64,000 nucleotides of DNA from Brachybacterium sillae (GCF_025028335.1 NZ_JAFEUW010000001.1:1054001-1118000); one strand, 5' to 3'; positions 31,618-40,576 are shown, counted from the first letter of the stretch. Notes: generated from the letters alone by a model not told the origin. Made by a program: numbers and translations.

Positions 31618-33743
31618 CGGGTGTCTCCGCCGAGCGTCGCCCACAGGAAGGAGTACATCAGGGCGTGCATGCGGGACGCCTGCTCAGTGGTGGCGGCGCC
31701 GCCGTGGCCGCCCTCGATGTTCTCCCACGAGCGCACATCCGCCCCGAGGGAGCGCAGCGCCGCGGTGAACTTGCGGGCGTGGCCGGGGTGCACACGGTCG
31801 TCACGGGTGGAGGTCAGCACCAGCGTCGGCGGGTAGGTGACACCCTCCCGCAGCCGGTGGTACGGGCTGAAGGTCTGCAGGAACTCCCAGTCGTCGGTGT
31901 CGGGGTCGCCGTACTCCGCCATCCAGGAGGCACCGGCCAGCAGGTGGCTGTAGCGCTTCATGTCCAACAGCGGCACCTGGATCACCACCGCGCCGAACAG
32001 TTCCGGGGAGCGGGTGAGCATGTTGCCGGTGAGCAGGCCGCCGTTGGAGCCGCCGCGCACGGCCAGGTGGGCGGTGTCGGTGACGCCCCGCTCCACCAGG
32101 TCCCGGGCCACCGCCTCGAAGTCCTCGTAGGCGCGCGGGCGGTTCTCCTTCAGGGCGGCCTGGTGCCAGCGGGGGCCGTACTCGCCACCGCCGCGGATGT
32201 TCGCCAGCACGTAGGTGCCGCCACGTTCCACCCAGGCCTTGCCGATCGGCCCCAGGTAGCTGGGGGTCAGGGAGATCTCGAAGCCGCCATAGCCGTACAG
32301 CAGTGTCGGCCGCGGGGCGGCGTCGTCTCCCGAGCCGTCGGCGGCGCCGACCTCGAAGTACGGCACCCGGGTGCCGTCGGCGCTGGTGGCAAAATGCTGG
32401 GTGACCTCCACACCGGTGGCGTCGAAGCGGGCGGGAGCGGCCTTCACCAGCTGCGGCTCCTCCGGATCCTCGCCGTCGAGCACCGGGGCGAGGTCGGCCA
32501 GCAGCAGGCGGGTGGGCTCGACGAAGTCGGTGACGGTGAGCCACAGCCGGTCGTCGTGATCGGAGTCGACGGCGGCGACCTCGAGGGTGCCGCGCAGCTC
32601 CGGGAACAGGTCACGGGACTGCCACTGTCCGTCAGCGGTGCGGTGGTGCACCTCGAGGCGGTGGACGACATCCTCGAGGATCGACAGCACCACGGTGCCG
32701 CGGGTGAGGGCCATGCCGGCCAGGGAGGAGCGCTCGGTGGGGGCGAACAGCAGGTGCAGACGCGGCTCGCCCGCCAGCAGTGCATCGAGGTCGCCGACGA
32801 CGACGGACCCGGCGGGGAAGGTCTCCTCCCCCACGGTCCAGTCGCTGCGGGGGGTGAGGATCGCCAGGTCGCGGTGGGCCCCGGCCTCCATGTCACGCGG
32901 CACCGGTAGCGCGGTGGTGGTGGGCGGTTCGGTGCTGCGGTCCAGCAGGTGCAGGGTGGTGTCGTAGAAGGCGTGGGCCTGGATCACCCAGTCGCGCTCG
33001 TACCCGGGGGTGGAGTCGTGGGAGGCCCAGATGCCCATGTCATCACGGGCTCCCTCGAACACGATCTGGGCCTCGGCAAGGTCCTGGCCGCGGCGCCACA
33101 GACGCGCCTGCCGGGGGTACCCGGAGGTGGTGGTGGAGCCCTCCCCCACCTCGGTGCACACCAGGACGGTGTCGGCGTCGACCCAGCTGACGGAGCCCTT
33201 CGCCTCGGGGCGCACGAAGCCCTCACCCGCCTCGGCCGGGGGTGCCACGAAGCGACGGCTCTCGAGGTCGAACTCGCGGGTGACGTCGGCGTCGGAACCG
33301 CCGCGGGAGAGGGTCACCAGAGCACGCCGGTAGGGTTCACCCTCGGCGGGGCGCAGCAGCCGGGCACCGTGCCACACCCAGCTCTCCTGTTCCTCCCGCC
33401 CGAGGGCGTCGACGTCGAGCAGCACCTCCCAGTCGGGCTGATCGCGGCGGTAGTCCTCCAGAGTGGTGCGCCGCCACAGGCCGCGCTCGTGCCCAGCGTC
33501 AGTCCACAGGTTGTAGACGTGCTCACCGCGCAGGGTGACACCGGGGATGCGATCGGGCGCGTCGAGGATCTCCCGGATCTCCTGCTGGAGGGTGGCGGTC
33601 AGCGGGAGGGCGTCGAGCTCCTGTTCGGTCTCGGCGTTGCGCTCCCGCACCCAGGCGAGGGCCTCGTCACCGGTGACGTCCTCGAGGAACAACCATGGAT
33701 CGTCGCTGCCGTCGGGGGCGGGCAGGCGGGGCTCGGTCGTCAT
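31614..33743 (-). CDS. Prolyl oligopeptidase (S9A)
   Basis: Serine peptidase of 709 residues that cleaves short proline-containing peptides; no signal peptide is seen, so probably cytosolic. The N-terminal LEDVTGDEALAWVRERNAE is the typical S9A start, followed by a beta-propeller region and a C-terminal alpha/beta-hydrolase domain. Catalytic residues are visible as RGGSNGGLLTGNM (Ser), TRDDRVHPGHARK (Asp) and EGGHGG (His). Start ATG overlaps the upstream SRPBCC gene stop (ATGA) and its stop overlaps the next gene (GTGA). This coupling suggests one operon with the Ser-less hydrolase and SRPBCC protein. Confidence 0.95.
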   Translation of the reverse strand: MTTEPRLPAPDGSDDPWLFLEDVTGDEALAWVRERNAETEQELDALPLTATLQQEIREILDAPDRIPGVTLRGEHVYNLWTDAGHERGLWRRTTLEDYRRDQPDWEVLLDVDALGREEQESWVWHGARLLRPAEGEPYRRALVTLSRGGSDADVTREFDLESRRFVAPPAEAGEGFVRPEAKGSVSWVDADTVLVCTEVGEGSTTTSGYPRQARLWRRGQDLAEAQIVFEGARDDMGIWASHDSTPGYERDWVIQAHAFYDTTLHLLDRSTEPPTTTALPVPRDMEAGAHRDLAILTPRSDWTVGEETFPAGSVVVGDLDALLAGEPRLHLLFAPTERSSLAGMALTRGTVVLSILEDVVHRLEVHHRTADGQWQSRDLFPELRGTLEVAAVDSDHDDRLWLTVTDFVEPTRLLLADLAPVLDGEDPEEPQLVKAAPARFDATGVEVTQHFATSADGTRVPYFEVGAADGSGDDAAPRPTLLYGYGGFEISLTPSYLGPIGKAWVERGGTYVLANIRGGGEYGPRWHQAALKENRPRAYEDFEAVARDLVERGVTDTAHLAVRGGSNGGLLTGNMLTRSPELFGAVVIQVPLLDMKRYSHLLAGASWMAEYGDPDTDDWEFLQTFSPYHRLREGVTYPPTLVLTSTRDDRVHPGHARKFTAALRSLGADVRSWENIEGGHGGAATTEQASRMHALMYSFLWATLGGDTR

Positions 33744-34303
33744 TGGGTCTCCTTCAGATGGGCGAGGAAGGCGGTGAGCACCTGCGCCCACCGGGCCTTC
33801 CAGGCGTCGCGGGCGTCGGCGTCCTCGAGGCGGTCATGGGTGATGGCGAGGACGCTGCGGCCCTGGTCCTTGGCGCTGATATTCACCGACAGGGTGCTGC
33901 CGTCGGCGACGTTCGCCCGCCAGTAGCGCCAGCGTGGGGTGTCGCTGGTGCGCACATCGGACAGTCCCAGCTCCTGGAGCTGCGGGGTGAGGAAGGCGTC
34001 CCAGGTGTCGCGGGCGGTGTCGGGGTCCAGCGGCAGAGTGCGGGAGGCGGAGGCGTTGAAGGCGCCGTCGCAGGTCTGGCCGACGACCCGGCGGCCGATC
34101 CACTGCTCGTACGCGACGGTGAGCGACTGTGCCCACCAGTCACTGTCGAGCCGGCCGCCCGCACGCAGGGTTCGCACGATCTCCGCGTGGTCCATGGCCC
34201 GGGCACCCGCCTCGTCGAGCATCTGCGCCCACTCCCGGAACGGGGTGCCGGTGGCGCTCTCGATCGCGGCGGCGCGGGGCGGCAACGGCGATGTGTCGGG
34301 CAT
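33740..34303 (-). CDS. DUF4287-like / SRPBCC domain protein
   Basis: A 187-residue cytosolic protein. The first half (ESATGTPFREWAQMLDEAGARAMDHAEIVRTLR) resembles the DUF4287 helical domain. The rest (YEQWIGRRVVGQTCDGAFNASASRTLPL...WRYWRANVADGSTLSVNISAKDQGRSVLAITHDRLED) resembles an AHSA1/SRPBCC ligand-binding fold. Function is unknown. The start has TAGGGT six bases upstream, so a leaderless transcript is likely. It begins the operon with prolyl oligopeptidase and the Ser-less hydrolase and is divergent from the GH3 gene with only 39 bp between start codons. Confidence 0.72.
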   Translation of the reverse strand: MPDTSPLPPRAAAIESATGTPFREWAQMLDEAGARAMDHAEIVRTLRAGGRLDSDWWAQSLTVAYEQWIGRRVVGQTCDGAFNASASRTLPLDPDTARDTWDAFLTPQLQELGLSDVRTSDTPRWRYWRANVADGSTLSVNISAKDQGRSVLAITHDRLEDADARDAWKARWAQVLTAFLAHLKETQ

Positions 34304-34309
34304 GTCACC

Positions 34310-34315
34310 ACCCTA
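34310..34315 (-). promoter_or_regulatory. Leaderless -10 element for the SRPBCC-peptidase operon
   Basis: TAGGGT on the minus strand, 6 nt before the ATG at 34303. Its -35 region would overlap the opposing promoter. Confidence 0.45.
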
Positions 34316-34330
34316 TCCGCGCAGGGATGG

Positions 34331-34336
34331 GACACT
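34331..34336 (+). promoter_or_regulatory. Leaderless -10 element for the GH3 gene
   Basis: GACACT, 6 nt before the ATG at 34343. It is back to back with the leftward promoter at 34310-34315. Confidence 0.35.
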
Positions 34337-34342
34337 GGCGGG

Positions 34343-35479
34343 ATGCGCCGTCGCACCCTCCTGCCCCTGCTCACCCTCGGCGGGCTCGCGGCCTGTTCGC
34401 GGCCCGACACCACCCCCGCGTCCGGCCCGTCGACGGGGTCCGCGACGAGCCCGTCGGCCTCGCCATCCCCCGATCCGGTCGCCGACCTTCCCCTGGAGGC
34501 CGCCGCCGCGCAGCTGGTGTGGTGCGCGATCCCCGCAGGGCAGGAGCCGCTGCGGACCGACCTGCCGCTCGGAGGATGGTTCCTGTTGGGGGTGTGGGAG
34601 TCCGCCACCGAGGTCGACCGGGTGGTCGAGCAGGCTGGGCAGCGCGGGGACCGGGCGGGCCTGCGGCTGCCCCCGCCGGTGATCGCGGTGGACCAGGAGG
34701 GCGGGCGGATCCGCATGCTGCGCGGGGACGCGGCCCGGGAGACCCCCTCGGCGGAGGAGCTCGGAGAGCAGGGACCCGACGCGGTGCGTGAGGCCTACGT
34801 GAGCATCGGAGAGGACCTCGCCGCCCGCGGTATCGGTCTGGCGCTGGCACCCGTCGCCGACGTGGTGGACCCGGAACTGGGGGACGACAACGCCCCTGTC
34901 GGGGAGCTCGACCGCGGGTTCGGCACCGACCCGCAGGAGGCGGCGGCGTGCGTCGCCGCCGCTGTGGAGGGTCTGGCACAGCACCGGGTGGGCGCCACGT
35001 TGAAGCATTTCCCGGGTCTGGGGCGGGTGCGATCCAACACCGACCACGCCGCCGACGGCATCGAGGACGACCGCACCCACGCGGAGGACGAGGTGCTGGA
35101 GGCGTTCCGCAGCGGGATCGACGCCGGGGCCCGCGCGGTGATGGTCTCCTCCGCGATCTACTCGAAGATCGACCCGGAGACCCCGGCCATGTTCTCCCGC
35201 ATCGTGATCGAGGACGTGCTGCGCGGCCGCCTCGGCTGGGACGGCCTGGTGGTCACCGACGACATCGGCGCGGCCCAGGCGGTGCAGGACGTGCCCGTCG
35301 CGGAGCGCGCCACCCGGCTGCTCGATGCCGGGGGCGATGCGGTGCTCACCGCCGACCCGGGGATCGCCGAGGAGCTCGTCGCCGCGGTGGTGGAGTACGC
35401 CCGGTCGGGCGCCGAACAGGAGCAGCGGGTGCGCCGCAGCGCCTCCCGGGTGCTCCGGGTCGCGCTCGCCGGTGCGTGA
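34343..35479 (+). CDS. GH3 beta-N-acetylhexosaminidase-like lipoprotein (NagZ-type)
   Basis: Predicted glycosidase acting outside the membrane, probably on peptidoglycan fragments or other beta-GlcNAc glycans. The 378-residue protein begins MRRRTLLPLLTLGGLAACS, a lipoprotein signal with the lipidated Cys at residue 18, followed by a Ser/Pro/Thr-rich linker. The GH3 barrel carries AVDQEGGRIRMLRG, APVADVVDP, the NagZ-type loop KHFPGLGRV (Lys221-His222) with His235 in NTDHA, and the nucleophile region VVTDDIGAA. The chosen ATG is preceded by GACACT at 6 nt; the long upstream frame overlaps the divergent gene. Muropeptide recycling is the default role, but exact substrate is unproven. Confidence 0.88.
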   Translation: MRRRTLLPLLTLGGLAACSRPDTTPASGPSTGSATSPSASPSPDPVADLPLEAAAAQLVWCAIPAGQEPLRTDLPLGGWFLLGVWESATEVDRVVEQAGQRGDRAGLRLPPPVIAVDQEGGRIRMLRGDAARETPSAEELGEQGPDAVREAYVSIGEDLAARGIGLALAPVADVVDPELGDDNAPVGELDRGFGTDPQEAAACVAAAVEGLAQHRVGATLKHFPGLGRVRSNTDHAADGIEDDRTHAEDEVLEAFRSGIDAGARAVMVSSAIYSKIDPETPAMFSRIVIEDVLRGRLGWDGLVVTDDIGAAQAVQDVPVAERATRLLDAGGDAVLTADPGIAEELVAAVVEYARSGAEQEQRVRRSASRVLRVALAGA

Positions 35480-35524
35480 GAGAATCGCGGGCGCAGCAGG
35501 CTCCACAGCCGGGGAGGTGTGAGG

Positions 35525-36421
35525 GTGAGCCAGGGACCCACGGGCGGGCTGCCTGATCTGAGCGCCGCCGGGCGCAGCGGAGGGGATGCGCCCGAACGGG
35601 ACGACGACGCACCCCAGCGGCCGCCGCGCCGCTCCCTCGCGATCGTGCTGGGTGTGGCGGGCACCGCCGTCGTCCTGCTGGCGATCCTTGCGCTGGTGCT
35701 GTCGCAGACCGTGTTTCGCGGGGTGCTGAGGGACGACCCGCTGCCGACCGCGGGCCCGTCCGCGCCCGGCCCGGCGAACCCGTCGCGCAGCAGCGGCGGG
35801 GAGTACATCCCGAATCCGAACGACCCCGACATCGCCCCGCCGCCTCCGATCTTCACCCAGGCGCCGACCGCGGAATGCACGGTGCCGGGCGGTCCCCCCG
35901 GGCCGGGCCGCCGCGGCGACACGCTGACGGGTGGTGGCCTGAGCTACACGATCCCCCGCGGATGGGACACCGAGTGGGGCTTCAGCGACGCCTCCTACCT
36001 CACGGGCGTCTCCGCCCAGGCACGGCACGTCGAGGGCTCCTGGTACTCGGTGGTCGCGCTGGGTCGCGTGGAGTTCCCCCAGGAGGAGGGCGGTTTCCCG
36101 GGGATGGAACCGGCCGCCGTGGCGATCTTCCAGTGCTACGCCACCAGCGCGGGCGTGCTCGACATGTTCGGGGAGAACCCCACCATCACCGACTACCGCA
36201 GCGAGCCGACGACGGTCGACGGCCGCGATGCGTGGATCGTGCAGGCCACGTACCACTTCGAGGAGCGGCAGCTGTCGACCACCTCCGCCTCCACCGTCAC
36301 CGCCATGGTGGTCGACACCCCGGGCGGACCCAGCGGGCTGGCCTCCGATGTGGCGGCCGATGTGCCGCAGCACGCGACGGACCTCGAGGCGATCCTGGGG
36401 AGCCTCCGCGTCACCGGGTGA
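35525..36421 (+). CDS. Single-pass membrane protein of unknown function
   Basis: A 298-residue protein with a polar, acidic and Pro-rich cytoplasmic N-terminus of about 38 residues, one membrane helix (SLAIVLGVAGTAVVLLAILALVLSQ) and an extracytoplasmic domain. A proline-rich stretch (about residues 70-110) leads to a globular part that begins GGLSYTIPRGWDTEWGFSDA and ends ATDLEAILGSLRVTG. No enzyme motif was recognised; two or three cysteines are present. Similar anchored proteins are common in actinobacteria and lack an assigned role. GTG 35525 was preferred over GTG 35519 because the GGAGG at 35512-35516 is then at correct distance. Confidence 0.7.
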   Translation: MSQGPTGGLPDLSAAGRSGGDAPERDDDAPQRPPRRSLAIVLGVAGTAVVLLAILALVLSQTVFRGVLRDDPLPTAGPSAPGPANPSRSSGGEYIPNPNDPDIAPPPPIFTQAPTAECTVPGGPPGPGRRGDTLTGGGLSYTIPRGWDTEWGFSDASYLTGVSAQARHVEGSWYSVVALGRVEFPQEEGGFPGMEPAAVAIFQCYATSAGVLDMFGENPTITDYRSEPTTVDGRDAWIVQATYHFEERQLSTTSASTVTAMVVDTPGGPSGLASDVAADVPQHATDLEAILGSLRVTG

Positions 36422-36445
36422 GGGCGGACCGCACGCCTCCGCCGG

Positions 36446-37942
36446 TCACACCACCCACGAGGCGAGGCGACAGATGTCGTCGAGCCGCTGCACGGCCCAG
36501 GGGCGGTTGCGCCACTCCTCCAGGCTGAGCTCCCGGCTGCGGGAGCGGTACAGCTCCTCGACCTCCCTCACCAGGCCGAGGACATCGGTGCCGCCGACCA
36601 TCAGGGAGCATTCCATGTCCAGCAGGAACGAGCGGATGTCCATGTTGGAGGACCCGATGACGGCCACGGAGTCATCGATGCTGAGGTGCTTGGCGTGGAG
36701 GATGTGCGGGGGGCGGTACAGGTGGATCCGCACCCCCGCCTCCAGCAGCTCCTCGTAGTAGGAGCGCTGGGCGTGGAATACGAGGAACTGGTCCCCGATC
36801 TCACAGACGAACAGCTCCACCTCGACGCCCCGTTTCGCGGCCACCACGAAGGCCTGCAACATCGACTCGTCGGGCACGAAATAGGGGCTGACAGCCACGA
36901 CACGCCGCTGCGCGCTGTAGAGCAGCTGGTTGAACAGCAGCAGGTTGTTCTCCTGCACGAAGCCGGGGCCGCTGGGCACCAGCTGGCATTCGACCTCCCC
37001 GGAGACGTCCGGGTCGGGATGCACCAGGTCCGACTCCGGCAGCATGTCCCCGGACTCGTAGAACCAGTCCGCGGCGAACAGCAGGTTCAGCTCCGAGACG
37101 ATGGGGCCGCGCAGACGCGCCATGGTCTCCTGCCAGCGCAGACCGCGCCGGATGTTCGCCCGCTTGTCGTAGTGGGGGGCGATCATGTTCTGGCTGCCCA
37201 TCCAGCCGACCTCCGCGTCGACCACCACCATCTTGCGGTGGTTGCGCAGATCGGGCCGCTGGAACGCGCCGTCGCGGAAGGGCTTGACCGGCATCATCGC
37301 GTAGTGCTCGATGCCGTGGGCGCGCAGGGCGTGTTTCATCCGCCGGTACGGACGCCACGGGGTGATCGATCCGAGGTGGTCGTACAGCACCCGGACCGTG
37401 ACTCCACGGTCGGCGGCCTCCCCCAGGGCTGCCAGGAAGTCCTCGGTCGTGTCGTCGAGACCCATCGTGTAGAAGAGCACATGGACCTGACGCTTCGCGG
37501 CGCGCACGTCGGCGGTCATGCGGGCGATGGACTCGTCGTACTCGGTGACCAGCTCCACCTGGTTGTGACCGGTGAGCGGTAGGGCTCCGAGCTTCTCGTT
37601 GAGCCGCACCGCGGAGGTGAGCCAGCTGGCGGTGCTGGGATCGGGGCGGGCGGCGGGCACCTCCCGGGCGCGCTGCTCGAGGAGCCGGTTGACGGTGCGC
37701 TGCTTGGCCCGGCGCTTGCGCGGTAGCTCCGCCTTGCCGAGCAGCAGGTAGAGCGGGAATCCGACCAGTGGGAGCACCATGATCGCGAGCAGCCAGGCCA
37801 TGGCGGAGCCCGGTCGACGGTTGCGGGGCACCACCACGATCGCGGTGAGGCGCAGCAACACGTCGATGATCCCGTAGATCCAGGTGGCCGTGACGCCCCA
37901 GTTGTCGGGGAGCCATGCGAAGGGTGCCGTCAGCAGATCCAC
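36446..37942 (-). CDS. cls: Cardiolipin synthase (PLD family)
   Basis: Membrane enzyme of 498 residues making cardiolipin by transphosphatidylation. Two N-terminal membrane helices (IIDVLLRLTAIVVVP; AWLLAIMVLPLVGFPLYLLLG) are followed by two phospholipase D motifs: HRKMVVVD with its His at about residue 235, and HAKHLSID with its His at about 416, each followed by the typical GSQN or GSSNMD. The RKRRAKQR basic stretch after the helices fits membrane-surface binding. The GTG start follows GAGGAG; an overlapping ATG in another frame is not used. Convergent with the membrane protein gene at 35525-36421. Confidence 0.92.
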   Translation of the reverse strand: MDLLTAPFAWLPDNWGVTATWIYGIIDVLLRLTAIVVVPRNRRPGSAMAWLLAIMVLPLVGFPLYLLLGKAELPRKRRAKQRTVNRLLEQRAREVPAARPDPSTASWLTSAVRLNEKLGALPLTGHNQVELVTEYDESIARMTADVRAAKRQVHVLFYTMGLDDTTEDFLAALGEAADRGVTVRVLYDHLGSITPWRPYRRMKHALRAHGIEHYAMMPVKPFRDGAFQRPDLRNHRKMVVVDAEVGWMGSQNMIAPHYDKRANIRRGLRWQETMARLRGPIVSELNLLFAADWFYESGDMLPESDLVHPDPDVSGEVECQLVPSGPGFVQENNLLLFNQLLYSAQRRVVAVSPYFVPDESMLQAFVVAAKRGVEVELFVCEIGDQFLVFHAQRSYYEELLEAGVRIHLYRPPHILHAKHLSIDDSVAVIGSSNMDIRSFLLDMECSLMVGGTDVLGLVREVEELYRSRSRELSLEEWRNRPWAVQRLDDICRLASWVV

Positions 37943-37999
37943 ATCTCTCCTCGTGCTCTCCCCGCGGCGGCGGGCTCGCCACGGCGGTCACCGGATAGT

Positions 38000-38033
38000 A
38001 CGACGGCGGGGCCCCGAAGGGCCCCGCCGTCGT
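38000..38033. terminator. 15-bp stem, CGAA-loop terminator
   Basis: Arms 38000-38014 and 38019-38033 are exact complements around a 4-nt loop. It lies between the BI-1 gene end (38080) and the cls start (37942), both leftward, so it ends the BI-1 transcript before cls. No poly-U tract. Confidence 0.78.
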
Positions 38034-38079
38034 GGGCGGTCGGCGGAGGATCCGCCGTGCGGTGGTCGCGCGGGGGCGG

Positions 38080-39021
38080 TCAGTCGTTGCCGCGCAGGAT
38101 GGACAGGATGCGGAGAATCTCCAGGTACATCCAGACGAGGGTGGCGGTCAGCGCGAAGGCGCAGCGCCAGGCCATCTTCCGCGGCACGCCGTTGCGGATG
38201 CCGCGCTCGACGTCCTCGAAGTCCATGACCAGCGAGTAGGAGGCCATCAGCACGGCCAGGGCACCGACGGCGAGGCCGACCATGCCACCACGCAGGCTGA
38301 CGTCGGCGAAGAGCATGAAACCGATGTTGACCAGGCCGAAGAGCAGGTAGGCGAGCATCGCCACCATGAAGATCTTCGTGAGCACCGGGGAGGTGCGCAG
38401 GATGCCCATGCGGTACAGCACCAGCACCGTCCCGGCCACCGCGAGGGTGCCGACCACGGCCTGCACGCCGATCATCGGGTAGATGGCGTCGAGCGGGGCG
38501 GTGAGGCCGCCCAGCAGCAGACCCTCGAAGAAGCCGTAGGCGATGACCAGCGGCGCGGACGGCATGCGCATGAAGGCGTTGACCAGACCGGTGATCAGGC
38601 CGCCGATGAGGCCGATGCCCAGGGCACCCATGGCCACCAGCTGGGCCACGGCCGCTCCGTTCGGGCCGCCGAACACCGGCAGCAGCATGAACAGGCCCAC
38701 CACGCTCGCACCGGTGACCAGGGTCAGGCCGAGGGTGACCGTGAGCGCGTTGAGCACGTCCGGCATCGTCATGCGCCCGGTGTCGTGGCCCGTGGCGGCG
38801 GGCCGGGCGTACATCGCCTCGAGGTCGGCGGGGTTCGGCGCCTGCTGCCCGTACTGCGGGGCGGGCGCACCGTACTGGCCCCCGAACTGCTGCTGGCCGT
38901 AGTGCTGCTGGCCGAACTGCGGCTGCTGACCGAACTGGGGCGCGGGTGCGCCATAGACGTACGACGGGGCCTCCTGGGTGAAGGCTCGGTCGCCGGAAAG
39001 GAAGGAATTGTGACGGGCCAT
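38080..39021 (-). CDS. Bax inhibitor-1/YccA family membrane protein
   Basis: Polytopic membrane protein of 313 residues with about seven helices from residue 85 on. BI-1/YccA proteins are ion-channel or protease-modulating membrane proteins in other bacteria; the exact role here is unknown. The N-terminal 75 residues are cytoplasmic and unusually rich in Gln, Tyr, Gly, Pro and Ala, with repeated Q-F/Y-G-Q-Q units. The helical part includes FEGLLLGGLTAPLDAIYPMIGVQAVVGT and the C-terminal DFEDVERGIRNGVPRKMAWRCAFALTAT, which match the family. Start ATG follows GAGGAG at 8 nt; an in-frame upstream start is rejected. Confidence 0.88.
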   Translation of the reverse strand: MARHNSFLSGDRAFTQEAPSYVYGAPAPQFGQQPQFGQQHYGQQQFGGQYGAPAPQYGQQAPNPADLEAMYARPAATGHDTGRMTMPDVLNALTVTLGLTLVTGASVVGLFMLLPVFGGPNGAAVAQLVAMGALGIGLIGGLITGLVNAFMRMPSAPLVIAYGFFEGLLLGGLTAPLDAIYPMIGVQAVVGTLAVAGTVLVLYRMGILRTSPVLTKIFMVAMLAYLLFGLVNIGFMLFADVSLRGGMVGLAVGALAVLMASYSLVMDFEDVERGIRNGVPRKMAWRCAFALTATLVWMYLEILRILSILRGND

Positions 39022-39070
39022 GGCGCTCCTCACGAACGGGACGGAATGGCGGTGCCCGGCGGGCACGTCC

Positions 39071-39076
39071 ATCCTA
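39071..39076 (-). promoter_or_regulatory. -10 element for the BI-1 gene
   Basis: TAGGAT on the minus strand, about 50 nt before the start codon, with a Shine-Dalgarno sequence in the leader. The rest of 39022-39153 holds a terminator and nothing else recognised. Confidence 0.4.
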
Positions 39077-39127
39077 GTAACGCCGGGAGTCCGCCGGATC
39101 TTCCCGTGATGTGCATGACGTACCGAT

Positions 39128-39148
39128 CGGCCCGGGGCTCCCGGGCCG
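39128..39148. terminator. 9-bp GC stem with 3-nt loop after the amino-acid ABC operon
   Basis: Arms CGGCCCGGG and CCCGGGCCG flank GCT, immediately downstream of the leftward ATPase stop at 39154. Confidence 0.6.
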
Positions 39149-39153
39149 GGCGC

Positions 39154-39924
39154 TCACACCGAGCCGATCATCTCGCGGAAACGCCGCAGTCGCGGGTCGT
39201 CGGACGCGAAGAACGAGTCGGGGCCGCCGGCGCTGATCACCCGTCCCCCTTCCAGGAACACCACCTGGTCGGCGACGCGCCGTGCGAAGGGCAGGGAGTG
39301 GGTGACGACCACCAGGGTGCGTCCCTCCGCGGCCAGATCCGCGAGGACCTCGACCACCTCCGCCGCGAGCTCGGGGTCGAGGGCACTGGTGGGTTCGTCG
39401 AACAGCAGGAAGTCGGGGTCCATGGCGAGGGCGCGGGCGATCGCGACGCGTTGTTGCTGACCACCGGAGAGCCGGTCCGGGTAGGCATCGGCCTTGTCGG
39501 CCAGACCGACCTTCGCCAGCAGCGCGCGGCCCTGCTCCTCGGCCTCACGCGCTGCGAGGCCCCGGACCCGGCGCGGCGCCAGCGTCACGTTCCCCAGCGC
39601 CGTGAGATGGCTGAACAGGTTGAACTGCTGGAACACCATGGTGGAGCGGGAGCGGACCGTCCGCACCTGCCGCTCGGTGAGCTCAGGGCCGAGACGGACC
39701 GGCCCGTCACCGACGTCGAGCACGCCCGCCTGCGGGCGCTCCAGCAGGTTGATGGAGCGCAGCAGGGTCGACTTCCCCGAACCGGAGGGGCCCAGCAGCA
39801 CCGTGGTGCGGCCGGCCGGGACCTCGAGGGAGACGTCATCGAGCGCGACCAGGTCACCGAAGACCATCCGCACTCCCTCCAGGCGCAGCGAGGGCCCCGC
39901 CGGACGCTCAGGCCGTGCGGACAT
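39154..39924 (-). CDS. Polar amino-acid ABC ATPase (GlnQ/TcyC-like)
   Basis: ATPase of a family-3 amino-acid importer, 256 residues. Motifs: Walker A GPSGSGKS in VLLGPSGSGKSTLLRSINLLE, Q-loop VFQQFNLFSHLT, signature LSGGQQQR, Walker B FLLFDEP, and H-loop THSLPFA. The start ATG overlaps the permease gene by 17 bp. Third member of a binding protein-permease-ATPase set downstream of a Cys/Met-metabolism enzyme, so a sulfur amino acid such as cystine or methionine is a reasonable substrate guess. Confidence 0.93.
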   Translation of the reverse strand: MSARPERPAGPSLRLEGVRMVFGDLVALDDVSLEVPAGRTTVLLGPSGSGKSTLLRSINLLERPQAGVLDVGDGPVRLGPELTERQVRTVRSRSTMVFQQFNLFSHLTALGNVTLAPRRVRGLAAREAEEQGRALLAKVGLADKADAYPDRLSGGQQQRVAIARALAMDPDFLLFDEPTSALDPELAAEVVEVLADLAAEGRTLVVVTHSLPFARRVADQVVFLEGGRVISAGGPDSFFASDDPRLRRFREMIGSV

Positions 39925-40576
39925 GGGTGGACACCTTCCTCTCCAGCAGGGACTGCAGCAGGCTCAGCAGCGACACGATCACGAGGTAGATCGCGGCCAC
40001 CTCGACATACATCACCATCGGTTCGAAGTTCGCGGCGGCGATCTGTCGCCCCACCTGGAACACGTCCACGATGGTGATGGCGAAGACCAGACTGGTGCCC
40101 TTGACCAGGTCGATGAAGTCGTTCGCCAGCGGCGGCAGGGCGATCCGCAGGGCCTGCGGGGCCACCACGTGCGCGAAGGTGTCCCGCGAGGACAGGTTCA
40201 GGGTGCGGGCGGCCTCGAACTGACCGCGCGGGATCGACAGGATCGAGGCGCGCACGGCCTCCGAGGCGTAGGCACCGGTGTTCAGCGCGAGGGTCACGAT
40301 GGCCGCCGCCCAGGCGCTCAGCACGATGCCCAGGTTCGGCAGCCCGTAGAACACGATGAACAGCTGCACCACCAGCGGGGTGCCGCGGAACACCCACACG
40401 TACAGCCAGCCGAGTGCGGCCAGCGGCCGCGGCCCGTACAGGCGCACGAGGGCCACGAGCACGGCGATCACCAGGGCGATGGCGAAGCTGACCAGGGACA
40501 GCGGGACGGTGACCCGCAGGGCCGCCTCCAGCAGTCGGGGCAGGGAGGCGACCCAGATCTCGAGGGCGCGATCCAT
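39908..40576 (-). CDS. Polar amino-acid ABC permease
   Basis: Permease of 222 residues with five predicted membrane helices. The family region VWVFRGTPLVVQLFIVFYGLPN is present, as is the coupling loop segment EAARTLNLSSRDTFAHVVAPQALR. The ATG at 40576 was chosen over GTG 40615 because the upstream start would run into the binding-protein gene; the binding-protein stop lies only 5 bp upstream. Same-strand partner of the ATPase that overlaps its 3' end. Confidence 0.9.
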   Translation of the reverse strand: MDRALEIWVASLPRLLEAALRVTVPLSLVSFAIALVIAVLVALVRLYGPRPLAALGWLYVWVFRGTPLVVQLFIVFYGLPNLGIVLSAWAAAIVTLALNTGAYASEAVRASILSIPRGQFEAARTLNLSSRDTFAHVVAPQALRIALPPLANDFIDLVKGTSLVFAITIVDVFQVGRQIAAANFEPMVMYVEVAAIYLVIVSLLSLLQSLLERKVSTHVRTA

